From contig JANQDY010000222.1 in assembly GCA_028278625.1 (NCBI GenBank), positions 1-15,555 of the forward strand: DNA of 15,555 bases. The letters run 5' to 3'. Position numbers and translations under genes: made by a program. Within the stretch, counting starts at the first letter, position 1. Each line of letters starts with the position of its first letter. Below the pieces are notes generated by a model. The model made no database searches. It was not told the DNA's origin and saw only the letters and a list, made by a program, of their open reading frames with translations. The DNA comes from Thermodesulfobacteriota bacterium (GTDB lineage Bacteria > Desulfobacterota > DSM-4660 > Desulfatiglandales > Desulfatiglandaceae). Shown here piece after piece: positions 1-6,483 of the stretch.

Positions 1-57
1 GGAATGCGACCCTTACGAAGGATCGCCAAAATCAACCAGGAGGTGTGGGGGAATTAG
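1..57 (+). CDS. possible C-terminal tail of a plus-strand gene (partial)
   Basis: The frame starting at base 1 is open from the window edge to a TAG at 55-57 and would encode an 18-residue tail ending in QEVWGN. Directly after the stop lies a weak hairpin and T-run at 57-79 that could serve as its terminator. The other two plus frames are also open over this short distance, so the assignment rests mainly on the position of the terminator-like sequence. No product can be named. Confidence 0.25.
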   Translation, partial: GMRPLRRIAKINQEVWGN

Positions 58-79
58 GACCTTTTTTTGTCCGTTTTTT
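57..79 (+). terminator. weak terminator-like hairpin with T-runs
   Basis: GGAC (57-60) pairs with GTCC (69-72) around a T-rich loop and is followed by a run of six T (74-79). The stem is only 4 bp, so this is a weak candidate. It would end a plus-strand transcript entering from the left edge, convergent with the minus-strand gene at 156-452. Confidence 0.3.
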
Positions 80-155
80 CTTGCGCCAGTGCAGTTAAAG
101 TCGGCTACTGGCACTTAACAAACAATAAAACAGATTTTATCAACAAAGGAATCGC

Positions 156-452
156 TCAGATAAAAGACCTCAAAACCTCTAATTCCCCATGGCCTGATAG
201 GGTAGCGGATTGTTCGCTCAGATCTTTGGCCACCAGCTGCGTGAGCATATGGGCTTGCTCTTCATCCATGGGTTCATATTCGATCTCCAGACTTTTTGAA
301 AAACCGGCGGTGATTCTGACGGTATCCTTTGGGTCCGCGGAGTTCTCTTTTTCCCTTTCAGGGTTCCCGATCGATTCCCGGTTGAATGAGTTCATTTTCC
401 GATCTATGAGATTCGACCCTATGAGTGTTGGGGTGATGCCGTTTGTTGGCAT
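156..452 (-). CDS. small protein of unknown function (98 aa)
   Basis: A 98-residue protein that I do not recognise. It starts at an ATG preceded by a very good Shine-Dalgarno sequence (AAGGAGG at about 461-467 on the minus strand, spacing 6-7), which is the main evidence that it is real. The N-terminal half is polar and probably disordered (rich in N, S, R, E). The C-terminal half, about residues 45-98, could form one strand and two helices. There is no signal peptide, membrane segment or cysteine. It lies 210 bp downstream of the histidine kinase on the same strand, so it may have its own promoter. A 10-bp direct repeat at 503-525 lies about 50 bp upstream of its ATG. No function can be assigned. 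Confidence 0.6.
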   Translation of the reverse strand: MPTNGITPTLIGSNLIDRKMNSFNRESIGNPEREKENSADPKDTVRITAGFSKSLEIEYEPMDEEQAHMLTQLVAKDLSEQSATLSGHGELEVLRSFI

Positions 453-502
453 TGTCTGACCTCCTTATGGTTTTGAAGTTTATTCAGTGCAAGATCCATG
501 CG

Positions 503-525
503 CAAGTTGGTTCTTCAAGTTGGTT
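503..525. repeat. direct repeat CAAGTTGGTT x2 upstream of the small 98-aa gene
   Basis: CAAGTTGGTT occurs at 503-512 and again at 516-525, a period of 13 bp. It lies in the leader or promoter region of the minus-strand gene at 156-452. Two head-to-tail sites with this spacing could bind a regulator, but neither the site nor a protein is recognised. Confidence 0.4.
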
Positions 526-662
526 TTTTATAAAACCATGAAAATTCGGTAGGTTGCATGGTGGAAACATAAGAGGCGTCTAACGGGCTGGAGTGTCAAG
601 AATTTGTCATACGTCAGAAGATATTACACCGATGTTTCACGAAAGCCTCTTCGGGAGAAAGT

Positions 663-3101
663 TCACGTTTCCTTGCCCAGCAGCAATTTCCCTTTTTTTG
701 AGGCCCCGTTGGTGGGCGAAAGTTCGGCCTTGATGGCCATGCCGAGTTTTTCGATGGTATATGGTTTTCTGATATAAGCACCGACGCCCATTTCCAGAGC
801 CAGTTTTACGCGATCCGTTTCCGCGTAACCGCTTGCAATGACCGCCTTTTGCCCTGGATGTCTTTCGGTTGCCAGTCTGTATGTCTCTAATCCATCGATT
901 CCTTTCTCCATGATCATGTCCAGAAGCAAGATGTCCGCTTTGTGATCATTCAAGTATGAAACCGCCTCTTCCCCGCTTGAGACCCCTTTCACCCTGTAGT
1001 TTAGCTCCTCTAAAAGATTGGAGGCGATTTCGATCTGTTCTTCCATATCGTCCACCACCAAAACCAGTTCTCCGTTTCCCCTGATGTTCTCCAGCCGTAT
1101 CTTGTCTGACTTGGTCGCTTTCTGCCGGGTGACGGGAAAATAAAGATAGATGGTCGTGCCCCGGCCCTGCACACTTGCGATGTCTATGTAGCCGTGATGG
1201 TCCTTTACCGTGGCCCAGACCACGGCCATTCCCAGTCCGGTGCCGCTACGGCCCATCACTTTCTTGGTATAAAAAGGCTCGAAAATCCTTTTATGGTCCT
1301 GATCAGACATTCCCAAGCCGTCGTCACTCACGGTGACCACCACATAATCACCGGTCTCAATATGATCGTAAGCCGGCAGGGGGAGGTCCAGATATTTATT
1401 GGCGGTCCGGACCCTAATCTCACCCTGTTCGGGCACTGCTTCGAAGGCATTGTTGACAAGATTCATCAACGTTTTTGATAAGTGGACCGGCGAGCCCATG
1501 ATATTCAACAATTCTGTGTCCAGTTCCACACTCAGTTTGATTTTCGGATACCCTTCTTCCATGTTCTTTAATTCGGGGCTCTGAAGATAGCCTTCGATTA
1601 TCTCGTTCAGGTTGACCACCTCGGAGGTGGCAACACCCCGCCTGGCCATTGTCAACAAATCCTGTACCACCGCAGTGGCCCTTTCTCCGGATCTTTTGAT
1701 AACGTTGAGCCGTCTTCGATAGGGGCTGTCTTTGGGCATCTTTGTGAGCAACAGGTCGGGATAGCTCACAATGCCCGACAGTATGTTGTTTAGATCGTGC
1801 GCCACCCCGCCCGCCAGCATGCCGATGGCCTCCATTTTCGCTGCCCGGTTGAGCCTTGTTTCCAACTCAATCCGTTTTTCTTCAGCTTTGATTCTGTCTT
1901 GGATCTCTTTTTTCAGTTTGAGGTTGGCTTCCTCCAATTCGGCTGTTCTTTCCCTGACCCGTTGGGCGAGATCTCTCCGCGCGTCTTCCAAATCCTTGAT
2001 CTGGTGATTGATGGTTACCGCCATTTGGTTAAGCGCCTTGAACACAAACCGAAATTCCTCATAATCGGAATCCGTTGGGGTAATTTGATAGCCCAGATCA
2101 CTTTGGATTTTTTCGGTTTCATGGATGGTACGGCGAAAGGCCTGAAAGATTCTTTTGCCATACAGGAGAATAACCAGGACCAACAAGCATAAGGATACGA
2201 TTGAGGCAAACTGCAGTACAAACAGTCTGTTGTCCAGTGTCTCGTTGCTCTTGGCGATGTCGTTTCTGGCCGATTCAAAGCGTTTGAACAATTCGACGCT
2301 TTTTTGATTGAGTTGGAGATTCAGTTTCTTGATTTTTTCCTCGTCGGCCAACAGTTTTGTGAAAGCGTCCTCGAATGCTCTGCCGTTCATCAGCAGCTCT
2401 TCGACCAGGATGCCGTCTTGGGCATCCAGGGAATAATCTTCAAATCGGTTCACTTCCGTGTAAAAATCCGTGATGGCCCGGTGGAACGCTTTTTTTAGAG
2501 CCGAAGGCGATTCGTTGGTCTGCAGCTTATAGAAAATTGAAAAAATATCCAGAAGCCTGCTTTGGATCCCCACGGCTGCACTGATGATGTCGATTTCAGA
2601 AGCCGATTTAACGGGGCTGCGTTGGAACTCTCCGCTATCATCCCAGTCTTGGGTGGTGAGGCCGTGTCTAAGGAGATTTTTTAGATAGCCGATGTGGTGC
2701 TGATGGATATATCGGATGCTTTCGGCCAATTCAGGCAAAAGGTGCCGTACCCTTTCCAGTTTACGTTCTTCGTCCTCATGGGCCGTGTAAAGTTCCTCAA
2801 ATAACTGTTGGCATTGCGTCAGCAGGATGTGTTCATCCTTGAGTCCCAGCTGGACCGAAATGGAAAGGAGGTCTTCATATAGCCTGTCTAGCTTTTTGGA
2901 TCTCATATGGCTTTTCAGGGATTCCGCTTCCCGGAATTTCACCTCGGAGAAATCTTTTTCGAGGCGAATGATGCGGTGTTGCTTTTTGTCGGCCGTTTTT
3001 TTCAAGAATGCGTAATAATACGCCAAGGCCGATATCAGGCTTAACAAGATGATGAAAGAAATAAAGATCTTGAAACTGGCCTTGAGTGAATGGATTCTCA
3101 T
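663..3101 (-). CDS. membrane hybrid sensor histidine kinase with C-terminal receiver domain
   Basis: An 812-aa hybrid kinase. A first membrane segment at about residues 12-32 and a second at about 294-315 enclose a roughly 260-residue helical sensor region of no recognised family, predicted periplasmic. After TM2 come a HAMP-like linker and a long coiled coil (about 370-425). The HisKA dimerisation helix carries phospho-acceptor H435 in the motif AHDLNN. The ATPase domain has N-box residues N550/N551, the DDGLGM box at 593-598 and a GTGLGM box near 620. A receiver domain follows (about 690-800) with acidic DD residues near its start, phospho-acceptor D728 in LLLDM and a KP near its end. The phosphoryl group would move H435 to D728 and then to an unseen partner. 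The ATG overlaps the stop of the upstream rhodanese as ATGA, and there is no good Shine-Dalgarno sequence, so translation is probably coupled to the rhodanese. No output-regulator gene is adjacent. Confidence 0.93.
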   Translation of the reverse strand: MRIHSLKASFKIFISFIILLSLISALAYYYAFLKKTADKKQHRIIRLEKDFSEVKFREAESLKSHMRSKKLDRLYEDLLSISVQLGLKDEHILLTQCQQLFEELYTAHEDEERKLERVRHLLPELAESIRYIHQHHIGYLKNLLRHGLTTQDWDDSGEFQRSPVKSASEIDIISAAVGIQSRLLDIFSIFYKLQTNESPSALKKAFHRAITDFYTEVNRFEDYSLDAQDGILVEELLMNGRAFEDAFTKLLADEEKIKKLNLQLNQKSVELFKRFESARNDIAKSNETLDNRLFVLQFASIVSLCLLVLVILLYGKRIFQAFRRTIHETEKIQSDLGYQITPTDSDYEEFRFVFKALNQMAVTINHQIKDLEDARRDLAQRVRERTAELEEANLKLKKEIQDRIKAEEKRIELETRLNRAAKMEAIGMLAGGVAHDLNNILSGIVSYPDLLLTKMPKDSPYRRRLNVIKRSGERATAVVQDLLTMARRGVATSEVVNLNEIIEGYLQSPELKNMEEGYPKIKLSVELDTELLNIMGSPVHLSKTLMNLVNNAFEAVPEQGEIRVRTANKYLDLPLPAYDHIETGDYVVVTVSDDGLGMSDQDHKRIFEPFYTKKVMGRSGTGLGMAVVWATVKDHHGYIDIASVQGRGTTIYLYFPVTRQKATKSDKIRLENIRGNGELVLVVDDMEEQIEIASNLLEELNYRVKGVSSGEEAVSYLNDHKADILLLDMIMEKGIDGLETYRLATERHPGQKAVIASGYAETDRVKLALEMGVGAYIRKPYTIEKLGMAIKAELSPTNGASKKGKLLLGKET

Positions 3102-3922
3102 TGGCGCGGTGTTCCGACTTTCCGACTGATCCGTTTTCCTGCCTTTATCCAGCCGCGCATTCCAAAGAGCAGACCGGAGATATTGTCATGGCCGAATTCC
3201 GACAAGTACTGAATGGCGAATTTGTCCCGGTTTCCCGTTTCGGTGATGGTCACAACCGGACAGTCTTTGGGAATTTTGTTTCGAACCTTGGGATTCTGTA
3301 GGTCGTCCAAAAGGGCAACGATGATGGGGCATGATGTCTCGATGGTAGGAACCGGCCTATCCGTCTTTAGATGATTCTCCGTTCTGAGATCCAAGATGGC
3401 CAAAACCGGGTTTCCCGCGCTGTCCCGGCAGCCGGAAGCCTCTGCCACCTCGATCCGGCCCAAAAAACCTGCGCTGTCCATAAAATTGACTTTGTATGGC
3501 GGCAGGGCTCTAATGACTTCAACCGTGTTGCCGGACGCCAGCCAGTCCTTGATTCCGCCGTTGTAGATTCTGACATTCCTGTAACCGAGTTTTTTGATGG
3601 CAACTGCCGTCTTGTAGGCGAAGACTCACCTGTAGCCCATTCAGTAGGTTATGATCAGCTTTTCCTTGTCGGGTCCGAGCCTGTGGGCGGTCTCTTCCAC
3701 CCTGCTCCAGGGGACATTCGCCGAGCCAGGAATCGAGCGGTCCCGATAGATGAGTTCGTCAAGGGTATTGACCAGGACGAACGTCATTTGACCCTTTTCC
3801 CGATCCTTGAGCATCTTCTCCAGCACTTCGGTGGTGACAATGTCGAACCGCTCCATGGCAAGACCGGTGGATCCCAGAAAGAGGACTGGCAACAAGGTAA
3901 GATAAAAGAACAATCGCGGCAT
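3098..3922 (-). CDS. exported two-domain rhodanese, probable selenoprotein with two in-frame UGA (Sec94, Sec99)
   Basis: Read through two UGA codons (3641-3643 and 3626-3628), this frame gives a continuous 274-aa protein. Residues 1-22 are a signal peptide (hydrophobic core, then GLA before MERF). Rhodanese domain 1 (about 25-130) has the usual SIPGSANVPW and ends GYRNVRIYNGGIKDWLASG. Its active loop reads U94-MGYR-U99, where related rhodaneses have C-x-G-x-x-C. Domain 2 (about 140-260) is degenerate: its loop has T227 where a catalytic Cys is expected. The start at 3922 is chosen because GGGAGG lies 6 nt upstream, rather than a TTG at 3943. A sequence resembling a -10 box (TATAAA) lies near 3970. 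Rhodaneses move sulfane sulfur through an active-site thiol; with Sec the protein would be a periplasmic selenoenzyme. The stop overlaps the kinase ATG. The alternative is a pseudogene with two nonsense mutations, which I judge unlikely. Confidence 0.82.
3596..3631 (-). promoter_or_regulatory. two candidate bacterial SECIS hairpins after the UGA codons
   Basis: After the first UGA, AGGUGA (3631-3626) pairs with UCGCCU (3621-3616), including one G-U pair, around the loop GUCU. The loop GU sits 19-20 nt from the U of the UGA. After the second UGA, GACGGC (3611-3606) pairs with GCCAUC (3601-3596), with one C-A mismatch, around the loop AGUU, placing GU at 25-26 nt. Bacterial SelB-binding SECIS elements are short hairpins just downstream of the UGA with GU in the apical loop. 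In E. coli fdhF, as I recall it, the loop contains GGUCU. Both hairpins were found by eye and not folded. Confidence 0.45.
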
Positions 3923-4019
3923 GCTTTTCCTCCCAACAGACAAATTTGGAAGACTGATGACCCAAAAATTTTATACTACAATAGAATAGAAAGAAAATAA
4001 AGGTGCCCATTGATGCATG

Positions 4020-4063
4020 ATGGGGAAAACGAGGGATGTATGGGCAACATGCCACTTCCCCAT
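4020..4063 (-). repeat. inverted repeat between cyclase stop and rhodanese start
   Basis: ATGGGGAA (4020-4027) is complementary to TTCCCCAT (4056-4063) across a 28-nt loop. It lies just after the cyclase stop and about 100 bp before the rhodanese ATG. There is no T-run directly after the stem on the minus strand, so it is not a standard intrinsic terminator. It may still structure the intergenic mRNA. Confidence 0.35.
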
Positions 4064-4079
4064 GGAAAACAACCGCCTC

Positions 4080-6116
4080 TCAGGCCTGTTTGGATGGCCG
4101 GGCCGAACCCCAAAGGACCTGCCACATGGCCCCCATGCCCATAGAGAGGATAAGGATTCGGAGGGGCCAATCGATCCACGGAATCTGCGTCAGGAGACCC
4201 ATTAGCGCGGTTCCCGTAACAAAAGGCCAGAAAAAGCAGGAATCGAAGGATTCCTTCCACCTTCTTAAAAGCAGCCTGCCGATCCAGAGCGCCACATAGA
4301 CCCGGCTGATATAGAGCATCATGGCAAAGATAAAGGCCGCCATGATCCCGGCAGGTATGCCGATCACCGTACCCAGACACAGGGCGATGCAGACGGGCGA
4401 CAAGACGATAAAGACCAAGCCGACCCAGAGACTCTTCAGGAGGGAGCCTCCAAGAAGGGAGACAATTTTTTCCGTCTGTCTTGGAAGGAATAGATTGACC
4501 AGAAATCCGACCACGATAAAGGCGGCGCTGGCGATGAGCCAAAATATGCATTTCCCCACATAATCTGGACCCTTTGGATGCCGGAATTTGTTCTTGATCC
4601 AGGTCTTCCCCTCCTCGGATCCCAACTGGATCACTTTTCCCATGATTTGGGATCCCTCTTTCCGTTCAAATAAAGCGGTGACATAAACGAAATCCCCTTT
4701 GATCACGGCTGTGGGAGTGATGGTGATTCTGGCTGCGCTTATCTCGAGATCATCTTCAAAAACGCCTGAAATGGTAACGTTTGCGGCCACACCCTTCGCC
4801 ATCTGGCGGAATTTTCCCGAGAGGGTGACATTGGCCCCCACGAATCGCAGGTCGCCACGGTTCTCTCCCGAAATATCGATGTTGGCGCCAAAAGCCTCAA
4901 CACCACCGTTCATGGTGCCTGCGATCTCGATATTGGCGCCGAAGGCGGAGAGGCCCTCATCAATGATCTCGCCTTTTTTCACGATGGTATCGATACTGAA
5001 ACGGCGGACAACGTCTTGGGACAAGGGTTCGTCTTCAACACCCAGAAGCTCCATTTTAAGGCTCTGGGCCACTGCCCTGGAAATTTCATCCTGGATCTCG
5101 AACGTGTCCTTCATCCCCCGTTCATAGGTCTCAGACCATATGTGGGTATCATCCACCACGTTGATCAACTGGGCCGAGACCCGGATTTTGTTCCCGGATT
5201 TTCTGACGCTTCCTTCCAGCACATTTCCGACCTTGAGTTCTTTTCCGATTGTTTTGAGGTTGACAACCTTTTCCTTATAGGAGAAAGCGGAGGTCTTGGA
5301 GATGACCTTGAGTCCTCTCACTTGGGCCAGCCTTCCGATCAGTTCTTCGGTAAGCCCGTCACTAAAATGCTCAAGCTCGGCATCCCCACTCATATTGGTA
5401 AAGGGCAATACGACGATCGACGCCTTCCCGCTGATGGCGCGGTCGGTGATACGGCCGGTGAGGTAATAGGCCCAGATCCCCAAGGCCAAGGCAACAATCA
5501 CAATGACCGTCCCCGTGATGATGGCCGTCCTCTTGGCCCAAGGCGGCAATGCAACCTTTATTGAAAAATCGCCGGATCGCGTCACCCTGGGATCCATGAT
5601 CACCTTGTAGGCGCTTACCGGTTTGGGGATGTTTTTGACTGACTGCTCTCCGATGTATTCATATCCCAGGGGCAGCTTGGTTTCGATATGGTCGAACGCG
5701 GTCTTGGAGATGCATATCCCGCCCGGATCGGCCAGGGATTCGAGCCTTGCCGCGATGTTCACACCATCGCCGTAGATCCGGTCCCCTTCCTCGATGATGT
5801 CTCCGAGATTGATTCCGATGCGAAACAACATCTTCCGGTCATCAGGAAGTTCTATGTTCCTTGACTGAATCTCTTTTTGTACCGCCACCGCGCACTGGGC
5901 CGCATCGACCACACTGGCGAATTCCGCCAGGACATTGTCTCCCGGTGAATCAACGATCCGACCCCGGTGCTGCGAGATCAGGTCCGCCATGACTTTTCGG
6001 TAAAGGGTGATCGTATTGACCGTGGCGGCCTCATCCTGGCCCATCAGACGGCTGTAACCAGCGACATCCGCACTGAAGATGGCCGTCAACCTTCGCGTGT
6101 ATTTTTTCCCACTCAT
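4080..6116 (-). CDS. membrane class III nucleotidyl cyclase fused to TolB/FlgO-like, bactofilin-like and multi-TM domains
   Basis: A 678-aa protein. Residues 5-175 form a class III cyclase domain, with metal-binding aspartates D17 (ADVAGYS) and D60 (SPGDN) and transition-state residues N120 and R124 (GDGVNIAARLE). The lysine that usually precedes the second Asp and selects adenine (as in KTTGD) is replaced: the sequence here is VDSPGD, so the substrate is uncertain. A membrane helix spans about 198-219. Residues 232-360 match the TolB-N/FlgO-like domain common in such cyclases (VLPFTNMSGD, SDGLTEELI, LEGSVRKSG). Instead of the usual TPRs, residues 373-480 carry about five repeats of 16-18 residues (AFGANIDISG type), a bactofilin-like beta-solenoid. 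From about 520 to the end there are four or five membrane helices. The ATG has GAGGGG 8 nt upstream. It probably makes a cyclic nucleotide at the inner membrane. Confidence 0.85.
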   Translation of the reverse strand: MSGKKYTRRLTAIFSADVAGYSRLMGQDEAATVNTITLYRKVMADLISQHRGRIVDSPGDNVLAEFASVVDAAQCAVAVQKEIQSRNIELPDDRKMLFRIGINLGDIIEEGDRIYGDGVNIAARLESLADPGGICISKTAFDHIETKLPLGYEYIGEQSVKNIPKPVSAYKVIMDPRVTRSGDFSIKVALPPWAKRTAIITGTVIVIVALALGIWAYYLTGRITDRAISGKASIVVLPFTNMSGDAELEHFSDGLTEELIGRLAQVRGLKVISKTSAFSYKEKVVNLKTIGKELKVGNVLEGSVRKSGNKIRVSAQLINVVDDTHIWSETYERGMKDTFEIQDEISRAVAQSLKMELLGVEDEPLSQDVVRRFSIDTIVKKGEIIDEGLSAFGANIEIAGTMNGGVEAFGANIDISGENRGDLRFVGANVTLSGKFRQMAKGVAANVTISGVFEDDLEISAARITITPTAVIKGDFVYVTALFERKEGSQIMGKVIQLGSEEGKTWIKNKFRHPKGPDYVGKCIFWLIASAAFIVVGFLVNLFLPRQTEKIVSLLGGSLLKSLWVGLVFIVLSPVCIALCLGTVIGIPAGIMAAFIFAMMLYISRVYVALWIGRLLLRRWKESFDSCFFWPFVTGTALMGLLTQIPWIDWPLRILILSMGMGAMWQVLWGSARPSKQA

Positions 6117-6159
6117 GGAAGCAACCCCTCAAACCCCTTGTTGTCCAGAACTCTTTTTC

Positions 6160-6197
6160 ATTATAAACAAACAGACTGATCGTCCCGTGATACGGAC
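6160..6197 (-). promoter_or_regulatory. possible promoter/operator of the cyclase gene
   Basis: A perfect TATAAT lies at 6160-6165 on the minus strand, about 44 bp before the cyclase ATG. No good -35 box is found 16-18 bp upstream. An imperfect palindrome (GTCCCGT-GAT-ACGGAC, 6182-6197) sits just upstream, where a regulator could bind. Confidence 0.35.
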
Positions 6198-6356
6198 TGC
6201 CGCGTGAGCATTTGGAAATTGATTTATTCTTCCATACATAAGGCTGTTGAATCAAGCCGCAATTGGAAAGAGCTGAAAATCTCAGAAAAAAGGGGCTGTG
6301 CAGGATACACAACCCTTTCATTGAACCATTTTTCGTTTATCTCTTAGCATACCCAG

Positions 6357-6395
6357 AATGCCCCAATATAATGGCTCAAGGTTGGGAATAGGGCT
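6357..6395 (+). repeat. copy A of a 39-nt repeat also found at the integrase promoter
   Basis: Aligned without gaps to 8012-8050, 31 of 39 bases match, including TATAATG and AGGTTGG. The sequence is partly palindromic. No plus-strand gene follows it here, unlike copy B, which overlaps the integrase -10 box. Confidence 0.6.
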
Positions 6396-6483
6396 TCCAA
6401 AAGATACAATATAGAATATGCAGAGATTTTTTGCGAACAAATGACCGTGAGGGCAAAAGACTCACCCAGTAGCCTGCCGAGCC

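Larger units (their letters stand above)
6117..6483. other. gene-free spacer between cyclase and TerB-like gene
   Basis: This 367-bp spacer has no convincing ORF. It holds the cyclase leader and -10 candidate on the right-to-left strand, one copy of a 39-nt repeat shared with the integrase promoter (6357-6395), and a short inverted repeat GTGAG/CTCAC (about 6448-6466) just downstream of the TerB-like stop that lacks a T-run. Confidence 0.5.

Noticed and set aside
3641..3943. Stand-alone truncated rhodanese of about 100 aa ending at the first UGA, with a TTG start at 3943
   Set aside because: The frame continues with unmistakable rhodanese sequence after the UGA, and an ATG at 3922 has a much better ribosome site than the TTG.
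3371..4000. 209-aa plus-strand ORF opposite the rhodanese gene
   Set aside because: It is antisense to a gene with clear domain homology, has no recognisable fold and no convincing ribosome site.
4020..4063. Intrinsic terminator for the cyclase gene
   Set aside because: The 8-bp stem has a 28-nt loop and no T-run follows, so it was kept only as an inverted repeat.
5016..5564. 182-aa plus-strand ORF opposite the cyclase
   Set aside because: It lies within the TolB-like and TM regions of the cyclase on the other strand; its translation shows no domain.
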